Shown here piece after piece: positions 31,370 to 38,333 of a stretch of 39,942 nucleotides of DNA. How positions within the stretch are numbered: position 1 is the stretch's first letter; the number at the start of each line of letters is the position of its first letter. The DNA lies in the NCBI GenBank assembly GCA_017619275.1, contig JAFZSR010000041.1, forward strand, positions 1-39,942, given 5' to 3'. The position numbers and the translations under genes are program-made. Origin of the DNA: Prevotella sp. GTDB taxonomy: Bacteria > Bacteroidota > Bacteroidia > Bacteroidales > Bacteroidaceae. A model generated the notes under the pieces. The model was not told where the DNA came from, searched no databases, and saw only the letters and a list, made by a program, of their open reading frames with translations.

Positions 31370-31711
31370 TTATGCGTTCTCATAAATATAATTTCGGAAC
31401 AACCGATTTTTGCTCTGCTCTGTAGGCTCTATGTCGATGGTTTGCAGGGGCGAGACGGTTATCAGGTTGTTGGAATAGCGCGTGAGATAGTCGATGGCCT
31501 CAACGCTATTGACGCTGCCGTCTGTCGGCATCGAAGTGACTACTTGCGAAACAAACTCATATTCCTTCTGAGGAAAGAGGCCTCGCAACGCATCGAGTTT
31601 CTGCTGTGAGTAGCGCACGTCCACCTTGTCGCCATCAACGATGATTAGTCCCACACTGATTCGCTCGGAAATCTCGGGGCGGATAACTGCGTAAATAATG
31701 CTGTATCTCAT
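31370..31711 (-). CDS. DUF3037 family protein, partner of the HipA-like kinase
   Basis: 113 residues, soluble. MRYSIIYAVIRPEISERISVGLIIVDGDKVDVRYS is the pattern of DUF3037, and GLIIVDGD fits its second strand. Its ATG is one base past the kinase stop (TAATATG), implying translational coupling. DUF3037 genes are known beside HipA-like kinase genes in many bacteria. Whether the protein is an antidote, an adaptor or a substrate is not known to me. There is no DNA-binding helix-turn-helix, so it is not a HipB-type antitoxin. Confidence 0.8.
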   Translation of the reverse strand: MRYSIIYAVIRPEISERISVGLIIVDGDKVDVRYSQQKLDALRGLFPQKEYEFVSQVVTSMPTDGSVNSVEAIDYLTRYSNNLITVSPLQTIDIEPTEQSKNRLFRNYIYENA

Positions 31712-31712
31712 A

Positions 31713-32510
31713 TTATTTAGTATTATCGTTTAGACAATCAATGAAGTTCTCCCAGGTTTCTGCTTTCCAGCGTTCATCGAAAAGCTGATGTAGCTTCTCC
31801 GTGACCACATTCTGAGGCACGTTCCATTCCATCGGCATCTCTTCTACAATCTGATTGATTTGCTCAACAGACTGCCGTAAGGCTTTATCAAATCCCACTC
31901 TAAGGTCGTCGACTATTGTCTGGATAGTTGCCGGTGATTGACCTTTGCTGAGATGTTGGAAGAGTTGCGACCATAGGATGGTGTCTGTCATGGTAAGCTG
32001 CGATAACGGATAATCGAACGTTGCGGTGTTAAGGATGCAACCATAGTCTATCGACACCAATCGGCCATGGTTCACATCGTACAACAGATTCGCATTGTTT
32101 GCATTGCGATCTTCATTAGCTATCCAGAAATCGAACAGTGCAATCTTCAGAAGCTGGCTCAACGTGTCGGCTGTTGCTGGCACTTTTGAGAATGTGGATG
32201 GTGTGATGTCCACTACGCCGTCCAGCCATCTGCTGCCGATAGACGGGGCAGAGATACTGTGCGAGTGGCTGATTCCAGCCCAGTGTAAAGGTTTGATTCT
32301 GACGAAAGCGATATCAGGGGTGTTCAGCTGCCACGCCTTGGCCATTCTCGCGCCGATGTGTTCGCATGCCAGCTTATAGGCTGAGGCTGAAGAGCGCATG
32401 TATTTACAGACGTAGACATTTACATCTGAACACATCACCAATACGGGTTCTTCGCCTGTGCGGAATTGCTGCTCAATCCTTTTTGCGCTGTCTAATATTG
32501 GAATCGTCAT
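31713..32510 (-). CDS. HipA-like kinase
   Basis: 265 residues, much shorter than classical HipA (about 430), as in the HipA_2 group that lacks the N-terminal subdomain. VYVCKY (Lys36) suits the ATP-binding lysine. Glu50 could be its partner. LFDFWIANEDRNANNANLLY (125-144) holds the catalytic loop, with Asp134 and Asn139. VSIDYGCIL (153-160) is the metal-binding DFG-equivalent. The active site thus looks intact. HipA kinases phosphorylate protein targets such as GltX; the target here is unknown. It pairs with DUF3037 immediately downstream. I see no consensus promoter in the 121 bases upstream. Confidence 0.85.
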   Translation of the reverse strand: MTIPILDSAKRIEQQFRTGEEPVLVMCSDVNVYVCKYMRSSASAYKLACEHIGARMAKAWQLNTPDIAFVRIKPLHWAGISHSHSISAPSIGSRWLDGVVDITPSTFSKVPATADTLSQLLKIALFDFWIANEDRNANNANLLYDVNHGRLVSIDYGCILNTATFDYPLSQLTMTDTILWSQLFQHLSKGQSPATIQTIVDDLRVGFDKALRQSVEQINQIVEEMPMEWNVPQNVVTEKLHQLFDERWKAETWENFIDCLNDNTK

Positions 32511-32631
32511 ACCGCGTTTTAATTGTTTTTCTCCTCGTTTTGCTTGGCTTTACTTCAGACGCGAAGCGCATAATTGAATTACCACTTTTTGGGGAAAAAG
32601 CCGCGTCCGCATCCTACCCAAAACTCACTTA

Positions 32632-33531
32632 TTATTTCCTAACAACCTTTTGGCTGTTCTGGATGAGAATACCCTGTGAAGCTTCGTTGGCTGGTGTGCC
32701 GTCGAGGTGATAGATGCGAGCCGAAGAATTGTTCTTTTGTGCGTGAGCAGCTTCGTCAATTCGTATCACGTTCCCCAAGCTGGTGCTCACCGCAGTCTTC
32801 TCGGCGAACTCCGCACGAGCCTTGGCCAACTGTTCGATGAAGCGCTCGTGGTTGCGAATCAACTGATAGAGCACGCTACCAGCCATGCGCCCTGCATCAA
32901 CATCGCTCTGCCAGTGGTAGCCGGCAATGACGCGACTTTGGCCGAACTCATAGCCACGGGCAAGCAGACCCTCCATCGCTTCATTCGACTGGTTGATGTC
33001 GGCCAGCAACAAAGCCGACGTCCAACCCAGCACGGTATGGCCAGAAGGGTAGGAGCCCTCGTTGCGGTGTTTCTCCTCCTTCTCGGGCACGATGGTGCCT
33101 TCGTTGTAATAGGCGTAGGGACGCATACGGTTGAAATGGGCCTTGGCGTCGGAATAGATGCTGTCGCAGGAGGCACAGACATCCTGTAGAATGCTGTAGA
33201 TCTCTGGTGTGCCTTCCTTGGTGATTTCCACGCCGAAGATGCCGCCAAACTCATCGATGATGGTTTGCATGCTGTAGACGGCATCGCGCTGAGCCTGAGC
33301 ACAACGTTCCTCGTCGAGACGCATCAGCTTTCCCCAGAGGTATTGTGACTGGTCGGCAACGAACCGTGCCGATTCGAATGCTGGTGGTGCAGGAAGAATA
33401 TTTGCCATGTTGGGCAACTCTGCCTTGGTGAAATAAGCGTGTCCGTTCTTCTCATCGCCAGCGGCCTGTAGATTGGCTGCACAGAAGAACACGAGTGCAG
33501 CAGCCACCATTCTCAACAAATTCTTTTTCAT
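32632..33531 (-). CDS. Class A nonspecific acid phosphatase (PAP2 superfamily), secreted
   Basis: 299 residues. Signal peptide about 1-23. The three-part phosphatase signature is complete: KAHFNRMRP (130-138), PSGHT (162-166) and SRVIAGYHWQSD (199-210), with His206 the expected phosphoryl acceptor. Length and the preceding NEGSYPSGH are like PhoN-type periplasmic enzymes that strip phosphate from nucleotides and sugars. Unlike those, this one has a C-terminal tail, IYHLDGTPANEASQGILIQN..., of the same type as the xylanase here, pointing to export beyond the periplasm. It has a full consensus promoter of its own. Confidence 0.93.
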   Translation of the reverse strand: MKKNLLRMVAAALVFFCAANLQAAGDEKNGHAYFTKAELPNMANILPAPPAFESARFVADQSQYLWGKLMRLDEERCAQAQRDAVYSMQTIIDEFGGIFGVEITKEGTPEIYSILQDVCASCDSIYSDAKAHFNRMRPYAYYNEGTIVPEKEEKHRNEGSYPSGHTVLGWTSALLLADINQSNEAMEGLLARGYEFGQSRVIAGYHWQSDVDAGRMAGSVLYQLIRNHERFIEQLAKARAEFAEKTAVSTSLGNVIRIDEAAHAQKNNSSARIYHLDGTPANEASQGILIQNSQKVVRK

Positions 33532-33560
33532 CTTTTTTCCTTATATTTAAATATTGGCTG

Positions 33561-33592
33561 CAAAGTTAGCCAATAAATGCGAACTGAGCAAA
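33561..33592 (-). promoter_or_regulatory. Promoter of the acid phosphatase gene
   Basis: TTTG (33592-33589), 20 bases, TAACTTTG (33568-33561) on the minus strand, 30 bases before the ATG. Confidence 0.8.
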
Positions 33593-33729
33593 AATGCGAA
33601 GATAAATCCGCTGATGGCGATATAAAAAACCGCAAAAGTTCTGGGATTAATTGACTTAAATTGTGTTAAGTTGGCAAAGCTGTTCATTTCTTTTAACAAC
33701 GGAAACGAATATCCTTCTAAAACTTTTCC

Positions 33730-33737
33730 TATTTTTG
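33730..33737 (+). promoter_or_regulatory. -7 box of the small outer-membrane protein gene
   Basis: TATTTTTG, 40 bases before the ATG at 33777. It rules out an in-frame ATG at 33663. The -33 region is not recognisable. Confidence 0.5.
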
Positions 33738-33776
33738 CAGCGAAATACTTTTTTCTATAAATGTGAAGCTATAAAC

Positions 33777-34508
33777 ATGAACAAGAAATCCATTCTCGTT
33801 GCACTGCTGGCTTTTTTTGCCGTATCTGGAATGGCGCAAACAGAAGAATCAGATTCTTCACAGGTAGAATGGAAATGGGCTATTGGTGGAGTTCCCACAC
33901 TGTTGTCCCCAGAACCCGACTACTACGACAAAAACTGTATACGCTACAACCCTCCAATATCATTGTTCTGGTTTGGCTCATCATGGCTGAACGGCGGGAT
34001 GATGGGCGACCGGCATGCACAGTTTCATTTGCGTAGCGGTGTTTATAATAAGATTGATGTTGGATTCACCATCCTGCAATTCTCCAGGAATCTTTATCGA
34101 GGCATCCTCGGCGTTTCCTTTGGCTTACAATTTGGAGCCACAATGTATAATATTTCCAGGGAGTATGATGCCGTGAAAAACGGTTATCGGGTGAACATAA
34201 CATCGTCGGAGGGGAATCAAACGGAAGATTCTCTCTCTTTTGCGACAATGCGCATACCATTGCTAATAGGCGCCCAGACCAACAACCGCTTGTTTTCCTT
34301 GCAAACAGGCCTTGGCCTATGTTATACATCCCGTTTTGGCGCTCAATGGTTGGTGACCGCAGGGTTGGGGCCTGTCACTATCAATTATTCCCAGAACCTC
34401 ACTCCTCTTTTCAAGTTGGGCGATGGAACAAAAGCATATCCGTCGTCATTGACTGTCGGCTTCGACCTTTGGTATTATTTCTGCCGCTTCACCCATCCCA
34501 AAGATTGA
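33777..34508 (+). CDS. Predicted outer-membrane beta-barrel protein
   Basis: 243 residues from the ATG at 33777. Signal peptide MNKKSILVALLAFFAVSGMA, then Q. The rest has alternating hydrophobic strands with aromatic ends: QFHLRSGVYNKIDVGFTILQF, RGILGVSFGLQFGATMYNI, MRIPLLIGAQT, LFSLQTGLGLCYTS. This suggests an eight- or ten-strand PorT/OmpW-like barrel. No specific family is recognised. It is divergent from the acid phosphatase gene and appears monocistronic. The gene is more AT-rich than its neighbours, with many AAT/TTT codons. Confidence 0.75.
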   Translation: MNKKSILVALLAFFAVSGMAQTEESDSSQVEWKWAIGGVPTLLSPEPDYYDKNCIRYNPPISLFWFGSSWLNGGMMGDRHAQFHLRSGVYNKIDVGFTILQFSRNLYRGILGVSFGLQFGATMYNISREYDAVKNGYRVNITSSEGNQTEDSLSFATMRIPLLIGAQTNNRLFSLQTGLGLCYTSRFGAQWLVTAGLGPVTINYSQNLTPLFKLGDGTKAYPSSLTVGFDLWYYFCRFTHPKD

Positions 34509-34578
34509 TAATTATTTGTGTCCGGGAAAAGTAGCCTGCGACAGGACTTTTGCTCCGAACACGCAGAAATACTTCAGA

Positions 34579-34662
34579 CCACGTCGTAGTTTTTATAAAC
34601 TGCGTCGTAATCTATATAAACTGCGTCACGGTTTATATAAACCACGTCGCAGTTTAAACAAA
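34579..34662. repeat. Four tandem 21-bp repeats
   Basis: Four contiguous units of exactly 21 bases start at 34579, 34600, 34621 and 34642. Consensus C(C/T)(A/G)CGTCGTAGTTTATATAAA; the CGTC and TAAA positions are conserved while the middle varies. The array lies between two convergent genes. Two helical turns per unit would place each copy on the same face of the DNA. Confidence 0.85.
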
Positions 34663-34673
34663 TAAAGAGACTG

Positions 34674-34689
34674 GCCGCATAATTGCGGC
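34674..34689 (-). terminator. Hairpin after the sigma-factor operon
   Basis: GCCGCA-TAAT-TGCGGC, 6 bases past the stop of the last gene of the operon (34695). The minus strand then reads CAGTCTCTTTATTTG. The stem is close to that at 21867-21884. Confidence 0.6.
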
Positions 34690-34694
34690 TGCGC

Positions 34695-35096
34695 TTACAT
34701 GGTTTCCAAGCGGACGCGCATTTGGAGGATGTCGTGAACATTACTGACGATGCTGATGATGCCCAGCGTCATGAGCAACGAGAGGACGGTAGTGGCGATG
34801 AGGCGGGAATGCTCGGTCATCCACAGCAGGAATCCTGTCTGCACCTGGAAGTTGAAAAGTGGCACATCGGCGGGAGCGGAAAGCACATAGGCGATGGTGA
34901 CGGCCCCACTGATGATGCCCAAGACGAAGGCGGCCACCATCGCCATCTTATAGCGGCGGATGGTTGCCTCCTGGTGCTGCTTGATATACTCCACAGCATC
35001 CAGGCGCTTGGTGAGCGACGCCATGAAGTCGTCGCCATCGGAGAAATGGGGCTTATGGGCGAGGAAGAGTTCCTCGAGTGCTTTATCTTTTGTCAT
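34695..35096 (-). CDS. Two-helix membrane protein, possible anti-sigma factor
   Basis: 133 residues. The first 50 are soluble and charged (DDFMASLTKRLDAVEYIKQH). Two membrane helices follow at about 51-72 and 98-118, with a short exposed loop (SAPADVPLFNFQVQTG) between. The ATG overlaps the sigma-factor stop as ATGA, so translation is coupled. Position, a cytosolic N-terminus of the right size and a membrane anchor match the many small anti-sigma factors coded after ECF sigma genes. No HCC zinc motif or known anti-sigma domain is seen, so the role is inferred from context. Confidence 0.75.
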   Translation of the reverse strand: MTKDKALEELFLAHKPHFSDGDDFMASLTKRLDAVEYIKQHQEATIRRYKMAMVAAFVLGIISGAVTIAYVLSAPADVPLFNFQVQTGFLLWMTEHSRLIATTVLSLLMTLGIISIVSNVHDILQMRVRLETM

Positions 35097-35569
35097 AACT
35101 GCAGTTTCTCTTTTAGTTTGTCGCGTCCTCGCGAGAGTTGCTTCTTCACGGCATCCTCCGAGGTCTCGGTAATCGAGGCAATCTCCTTGATGTTATAGCC
35201 GCTGAGGTAGAACAGCGAGATGGCCGAGCGCTCCTTGGGCGGCAGGGTGCGCAGGGCGAGGTAGAGCGCCTGGTGCTCGAAGGTCGCGTCGGCGGCGGTG
35301 CTGGCGGCGACCGTCCGCGCCTCGTCGATGCTCTCCATCGTGCGGCAACTTGCCTTATGGTTGAGGAAGGTGTTGTGGGCAATCTTGAAGAGCCACGAAA
35401 GGAAACGCCCTTTGTCGTGATAGCCCGCCGATGAGAGGTAAGCCTTTACCAGCGCGTCCTGCGCCAGGTCGTCGGCATCGCTTTTGTTGCCACAGCAGAG
35501 GGCGAGCAGGAAGCCTCGTAGCGCCTCCTGCTCACGCTCCACGTATGCTATGAAAACTTCGCGTGTCAC
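35093..35569 (-). CDS. ECF-type RNA polymerase sigma factor
   Basis: 158 residues starting with GTG at 35569, three bases after the stop of the gene upstream. Region 2 is visible as NKSDADDLAQDALVKAYLS (about 28-46) with RFLSWLFKIAHNTFLNHK (about 55-72). Region 4 is LRTLPPKERSAISLFYLSGYNIKEIASIT, followed by the helix-turn-helix SEDAVKKQLSRGRDKLKE (about 106-155). This is the minimal sigma2-sigma4 layout of ECF factors. It is the middle gene of a three-gene operon with a DUF6249-like membrane protein before it and a membrane protein after it. Confidence 0.95.
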   Translation of the reverse strand: MTREVFIAYVEREQEALRGFLLALCCGNKSDADDLAQDALVKAYLSSAGYHDKGRFLSWLFKIAHNTFLNHKASCRTMESIDEARTVAASTAADATFEHQALYLALRTLPPKERSAISLFYLSGYNIKEIASITETSEDAVKKQLSRGRDKLKEKLQL

Positions 35570-35572
35570 GGG

Positions 35573-36019
35573 TCAAGCCTGTTCCGTCAGTTTGTTTTGT
35601 TCTGCCTCGATTTCCTTGGCCAGCATCTTCTTGCCCATGAAATAGCTTATCAAGAAGCCAATACCTACACACAGGAGGATGGCACCAGCCAGATAGAACA
35701 TCCTAAGATCTTTTGAACTCATTCCGCCCTGATAGTCCATATAGATGGCGCATGCCAAGAAGCCTATACCAAGCAGGGTAGTGATGTTTCCCGTTTGCAG
35801 TTTCGAGAGCAGCTTCTCCTTCAGCAGCTTTTTCTTGGGAGACATTTTCTTGATTAGCTCCTCGATGTCCATGTCGGGATTCTTCTCGATGGCAGCCAGC
35901 AGTATCTGCGAGCGCTGGTTTGTCTCATTCATCTTTTGACGGACCGTCAACCAAATAATCATGATAGGAAGTACGCATCCACATGCGATGGGAACCAAAA
36001 TTTCAACTAAGTCATTCAT
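35573..36019 (-). CDS. DUF6249-like membrane protein
   Basis: 148 residues with an N-terminal membrane helix (about 4-25, VEILVPIACGCVLPIMIIWLTV) and two more at about 78-94 and 105-126. A cytosolic stretch between (about 28-75) includes NPDMDIEELIKKMSPKKK. The helix-loop-two-helix layout and the PDMDIEELIKK segment match what I recall as DUF6249, which is often found beside ECF sigma genes in Bacteroidota. A role in signal sensing for the sigma factor is possible but unproven. It is first in the operon, with a perfect promoter. Confidence 0.8.
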   Translation of the reverse strand: MNDLVEILVPIACGCVLPIMIIWLTVRQKMNETNQRSQILLAAIEKNPDMDIEELIKKMSPKKKLLKEKLLSKLQTGNITTLLGIGFLACAIYMDYQGGMSSKDLRMFYLAGAILLCVGIGFLISYFMGKKMLAKEIEAEQNKLTEQA

Positions 36020-36137
36020 TGTCGTTTTATTTTTTTATGGTTAAACTTTTGTTTGCTGAACCAGTTCGTTATTATAACAAGTCAGGAAGATAAAAAGTGA
36101 CGTCAAGAGGAAAATTTTTTTGTAGGTGTAGCAACTG

Positions 36138-36169
36138 CAAAATTACGACATTTCTGCCACCCCCGCAAA
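36138..36169 (-). promoter_or_regulatory. Promoter of the sigma-factor operon
   Basis: TTTG (36169-36166), 20 bases, TAATTTTG (36145-36138) on the minus strand. A leader of about 110 bases separates it from the ATG at 36019. This is a housekeeping-type promoter, so the operon need not be self-activated. Confidence 0.8.
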
Positions 36170-36261
36170 TAATCTTGGATAATCTGCGCAAATCCATGAG
36201 GATAGGACGAAGATTTCGAATCTTTTAACGCTGAAAACAAACAACATTCAAAATCTTTTCG

Positions 36262-36269
36262 TAATTTTG
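36262..36269 (+). promoter_or_regulatory. -7 box of the NADase-type-domain lipoprotein operon
   Basis: TAATTTTG, 23 bases before the ATG at 36292. No TTTG lies at the expected -33 position, which may mean an alternative sigma factor or an activator, such as the ECF factor coded divergently. Confidence 0.5.
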
Positions 36270-36291
36270 CCACGAGAAAAACTATAGAATT

Positions 36292-37041
36292 ATGAAACAG
36301 ACCATCTTTTCTTTTATGATGCTGATAGCTTTGGTGGCTTGTACCACCAAGAACAAACCAGCAACGGCGGTCGAGAACCAAGAAGAAAGCAGCGAGGCTT
36401 CGCCGGACACGCTGAAGCATCTCAGTCCAGTGGCAATATGGGAAATGCCCAACATCAGCAGGGAAGAATATGAAAACAACATGAACGAGATGGACGAAGA
36501 CGAAACAGACTCGGATGATTCTTCGCCCGATTATTCGCTTTATGATGCCATGTATTCTTCCTATTGCAGTTGGTACTGTGGCGGCTATGTTGACACCCTG
36601 ACGGCCAGCAGCTGCCATCGTCCAGAGGGCGGGCATACCTACGAGGCAGCACATGCCCACGACTTCGACCATGAATCGGTATGGGCAACCGAGGGAAAGG
36701 GCATTGGCGAATGGCTGACATTCCGCTTTGCCGGAAACTGTCCGCGCATCACGTCGGTCGGCATTCTGAATGGGCATGTCAAGAACGAAAAGTCGTGGCG
36801 CAACAACTCGCGCATCAAGACAATGCTCATGTACTACAACGGTGTGCCCTATCGCATACTCGACTTGGAGGACAGCCGCACCATGCAGTGGTTCGACGTC
36901 GACACGCTTGGATATGAACCCATGAGCGAAAACGCCGAAGCGTGGAGGCTCAAGTTCGAGATTAGGGAAGTGTATCGTGGAGAGAAGTACGACGATGCGG
37001 TCATTTCCGATTTCCTCTTCGATGGAATTGATGTTCATTGA
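36292..37041 (+). CDS. Lipoprotein with NADase-type glycan-binding (discoidin-like) domain
   Basis: 249 residues with a lipobox ending at Cys17 (LVAC). A Ser/Glu/Asp-rich linker follows (about 22-85, DEDETDSDDSSPDYS). Residues about 90-245 hold AHAHDFDHESVWATEGKGIG, EWLTFRF, ITSVGILNGHVKN, NNSRIKTMLMYYNG and EIREVYRGEKYDDAVISDF, the pattern of the beta-sandwich glycan-binding domain named for its place in bacterial NADase-type exported proteins. No catalytic domain is attached. It probably binds a surface or extracellular ligand. The next gene starts 21 bases downstream, so the two are one operon. Confidence 0.8.
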   Translation: MKQTIFSFMMLIALVACTTKNKPATAVENQEESSEASPDTLKHLSPVAIWEMPNISREEYENNMNEMDEDETDSDDSSPDYSLYDAMYSSYCSWYCGGYVDTLTASSCHRPEGGHTYEAAHAHDFDHESVWATEGKGIGEWLTFRFAGNCPRITSVGILNGHVKNEKSWRNNSRIKTMLMYYNGVPYRILDLEDSRTMQWFDVDTLGYEPMSENAEAWRLKFEIREVYRGEKYDDAVISDFLFDGIDVH

Positions 37042-37062
37042 CAGCAGGAAACAACACTAAAA

Positions 37063-38265
37063 ATGCAAACGATGCGTACTTTAAGAATAATCCTCACCGC
37101 TTTCTTTTCCCTCGTTGTGCTATCGATGACCGCACAACATAAGCTCATTCGGGTGAACAGCGAACCCGAGGATGGACAGACGACCAGCCCCCTGCTTTCG
37201 TTCTTCGACAAGGAAATGAAACGTCTGCTGATGCCGCAGGGCGCGTCGTTTGGCGTGGAGTGCATTCCGTCGTTCTCGCCAGAATGGACGCTGACCTACG
37301 ACTCCGTAGCCCATTCGCTTGTTTACAAGATTGCGGAGAAAAGCGTCTGGCACAGCATCTACAGGGCTATGAATGAGCTTGAGAAGATTGATGGGAAGAA
37401 CACATGGGTGCCACGCAAGCAGCCAAAGGACTATACGGCACCCGACGTGAAAACCTACTCGATGCCCGTCAGTGCCGACCAGATGCAAATGCTTCGGGCC
37501 ATTTGGACGACGGCCGTCGGCATGGCCGAGGATAGGGAGGTGTTTATCCTCGACGGCACGAAGTGGGAGTACTTCGTCGATGGCAAACGGGCCAAATCCC
37601 ACAGCGAAAAGAACGTGCTCGTGAAGTTCACCAACGAGCTGGCCAAAGCCGTCGGCATGGGCGATGCCAGCCGCAAGGACTCGCTCATCGGCAATGAATT
37701 CCAAAATGTCGTCGCGGGGTTGACCATCGCTCCGCAACCAGAAGTGCTGGAGCCGGGCACCGTGCGCAAGCTCATTATCGCTAACGGCAAGCCCCTCACC
37801 GACGCCAATGGCTTCGTCGGCGACCTGGGCCAGGACGAACTGGTGTATTTCAATCACCGCCAACAAAGCATCCGTCGCGTCGCTTTTTATCGTGAGGAGC
37901 AGGACAAGCAGCGATTTGGCGAGCAATGCGGCGTAAAGGTCAAGGATATGGTGACGGAATACATCACCGAGCCCGACCAGCACTGCGATGCCTACGTCGA
38001 TGAGCACCCGGAAATGAAGCAGACGCACCGCCGTGTAGAAGGCTATCTGCTCGACAACGACGGCAAGCCCTGGGCCGATACTTGGGTGTATGTGGAAGGC
38101 GACTCGAGGATGGGGTCGGGCACGGCAACCGACTCGGCTGGCCACTTCGCCTTCTGGGTGCCCCGCAAGGGCAAAACACTCGCTGCCAACTGTGGCATAA
38201 ACTGGGTCGGCAACATTAAGATTACCGATTCGCCCCTCACCATCCGCATGGCAAGACTCCACTAA
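37063..38265 (+). CDS. Secreted protein with C-terminal carboxypeptidase-regulatory-like domain
   Basis: 400 residues (an ATG three codons downstream, MRTLRI, is equally good). The signal peptide ends at about residue 24 (SMTA). I do not recognise the first 310 residues, which contain MPVSADQMQMLRAIWTTAVG and a FILDGTKWEYFVDGKRA beta-hairpin. Residues about 325-398 (RVEGYLLDNDGKPWADTWVYV, ATDSAGHFAFWVPRKGKTL) look like a carboxypeptidase regulatory (Ig-like) domain, common on Bacteroidota envelope proteins. It is second in the operon with the glycan-binding lipoprotein and is followed by a strong terminator. Confidence 0.8.
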   Translation: MQTMRTLRIILTAFFSLVVLSMTAQHKLIRVNSEPEDGQTTSPLLSFFDKEMKRLLMPQGASFGVECIPSFSPEWTLTYDSVAHSLVYKIAEKSVWHSIYRAMNELEKIDGKNTWVPRKQPKDYTAPDVKTYSMPVSADQMQMLRAIWTTAVGMAEDREVFILDGTKWEYFVDGKRAKSHSEKNVLVKFTNELAKAVGMGDASRKDSLIGNEFQNVVAGLTIAPQPEVLEPGTVRKLIIANGKPLTDANGFVGDLGQDELVYFNHRQQSIRRVAFYREEQDKQRFGEQCGVKVKDMVTEYITEPDQHCDAYVDEHPEMKQTHRRVEGYLLDNDGKPWADTWVYVEGDSRMGSGTATDSAGHFAFWVPRKGKTLAANCGINWVGNIKITDSPLTIRMARLH

Positions 38266-38311
38266 AAAATCCGCATTCGTTTCCAAAGCGTTGAAAACGA
38301 ATGCGGATTTT
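38266..38311. terminator. Bidirectional terminator between convergent genes
   Basis: AAAATCCGCATTCGTTT (about 38267-38283) pairs with its complement AAACGAATGCGGATTTT (about 38295-38311). A-rich and T-rich flanks serve both strands: the plus-strand operon stops at 38265 and the TlpA-like gene stops at 38334. Confidence 0.88.
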
Positions 38312-38333
38312 CTTCTGCAATGATAGGGGTTCC

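Noticed and set aside
36103-37038. 311-residue minus-strand frame
   Set aside because: It overlaps the plus-strand lipoprotein gene (lipobox, domain pattern, promoter) and shows no protein-like composition of its own.
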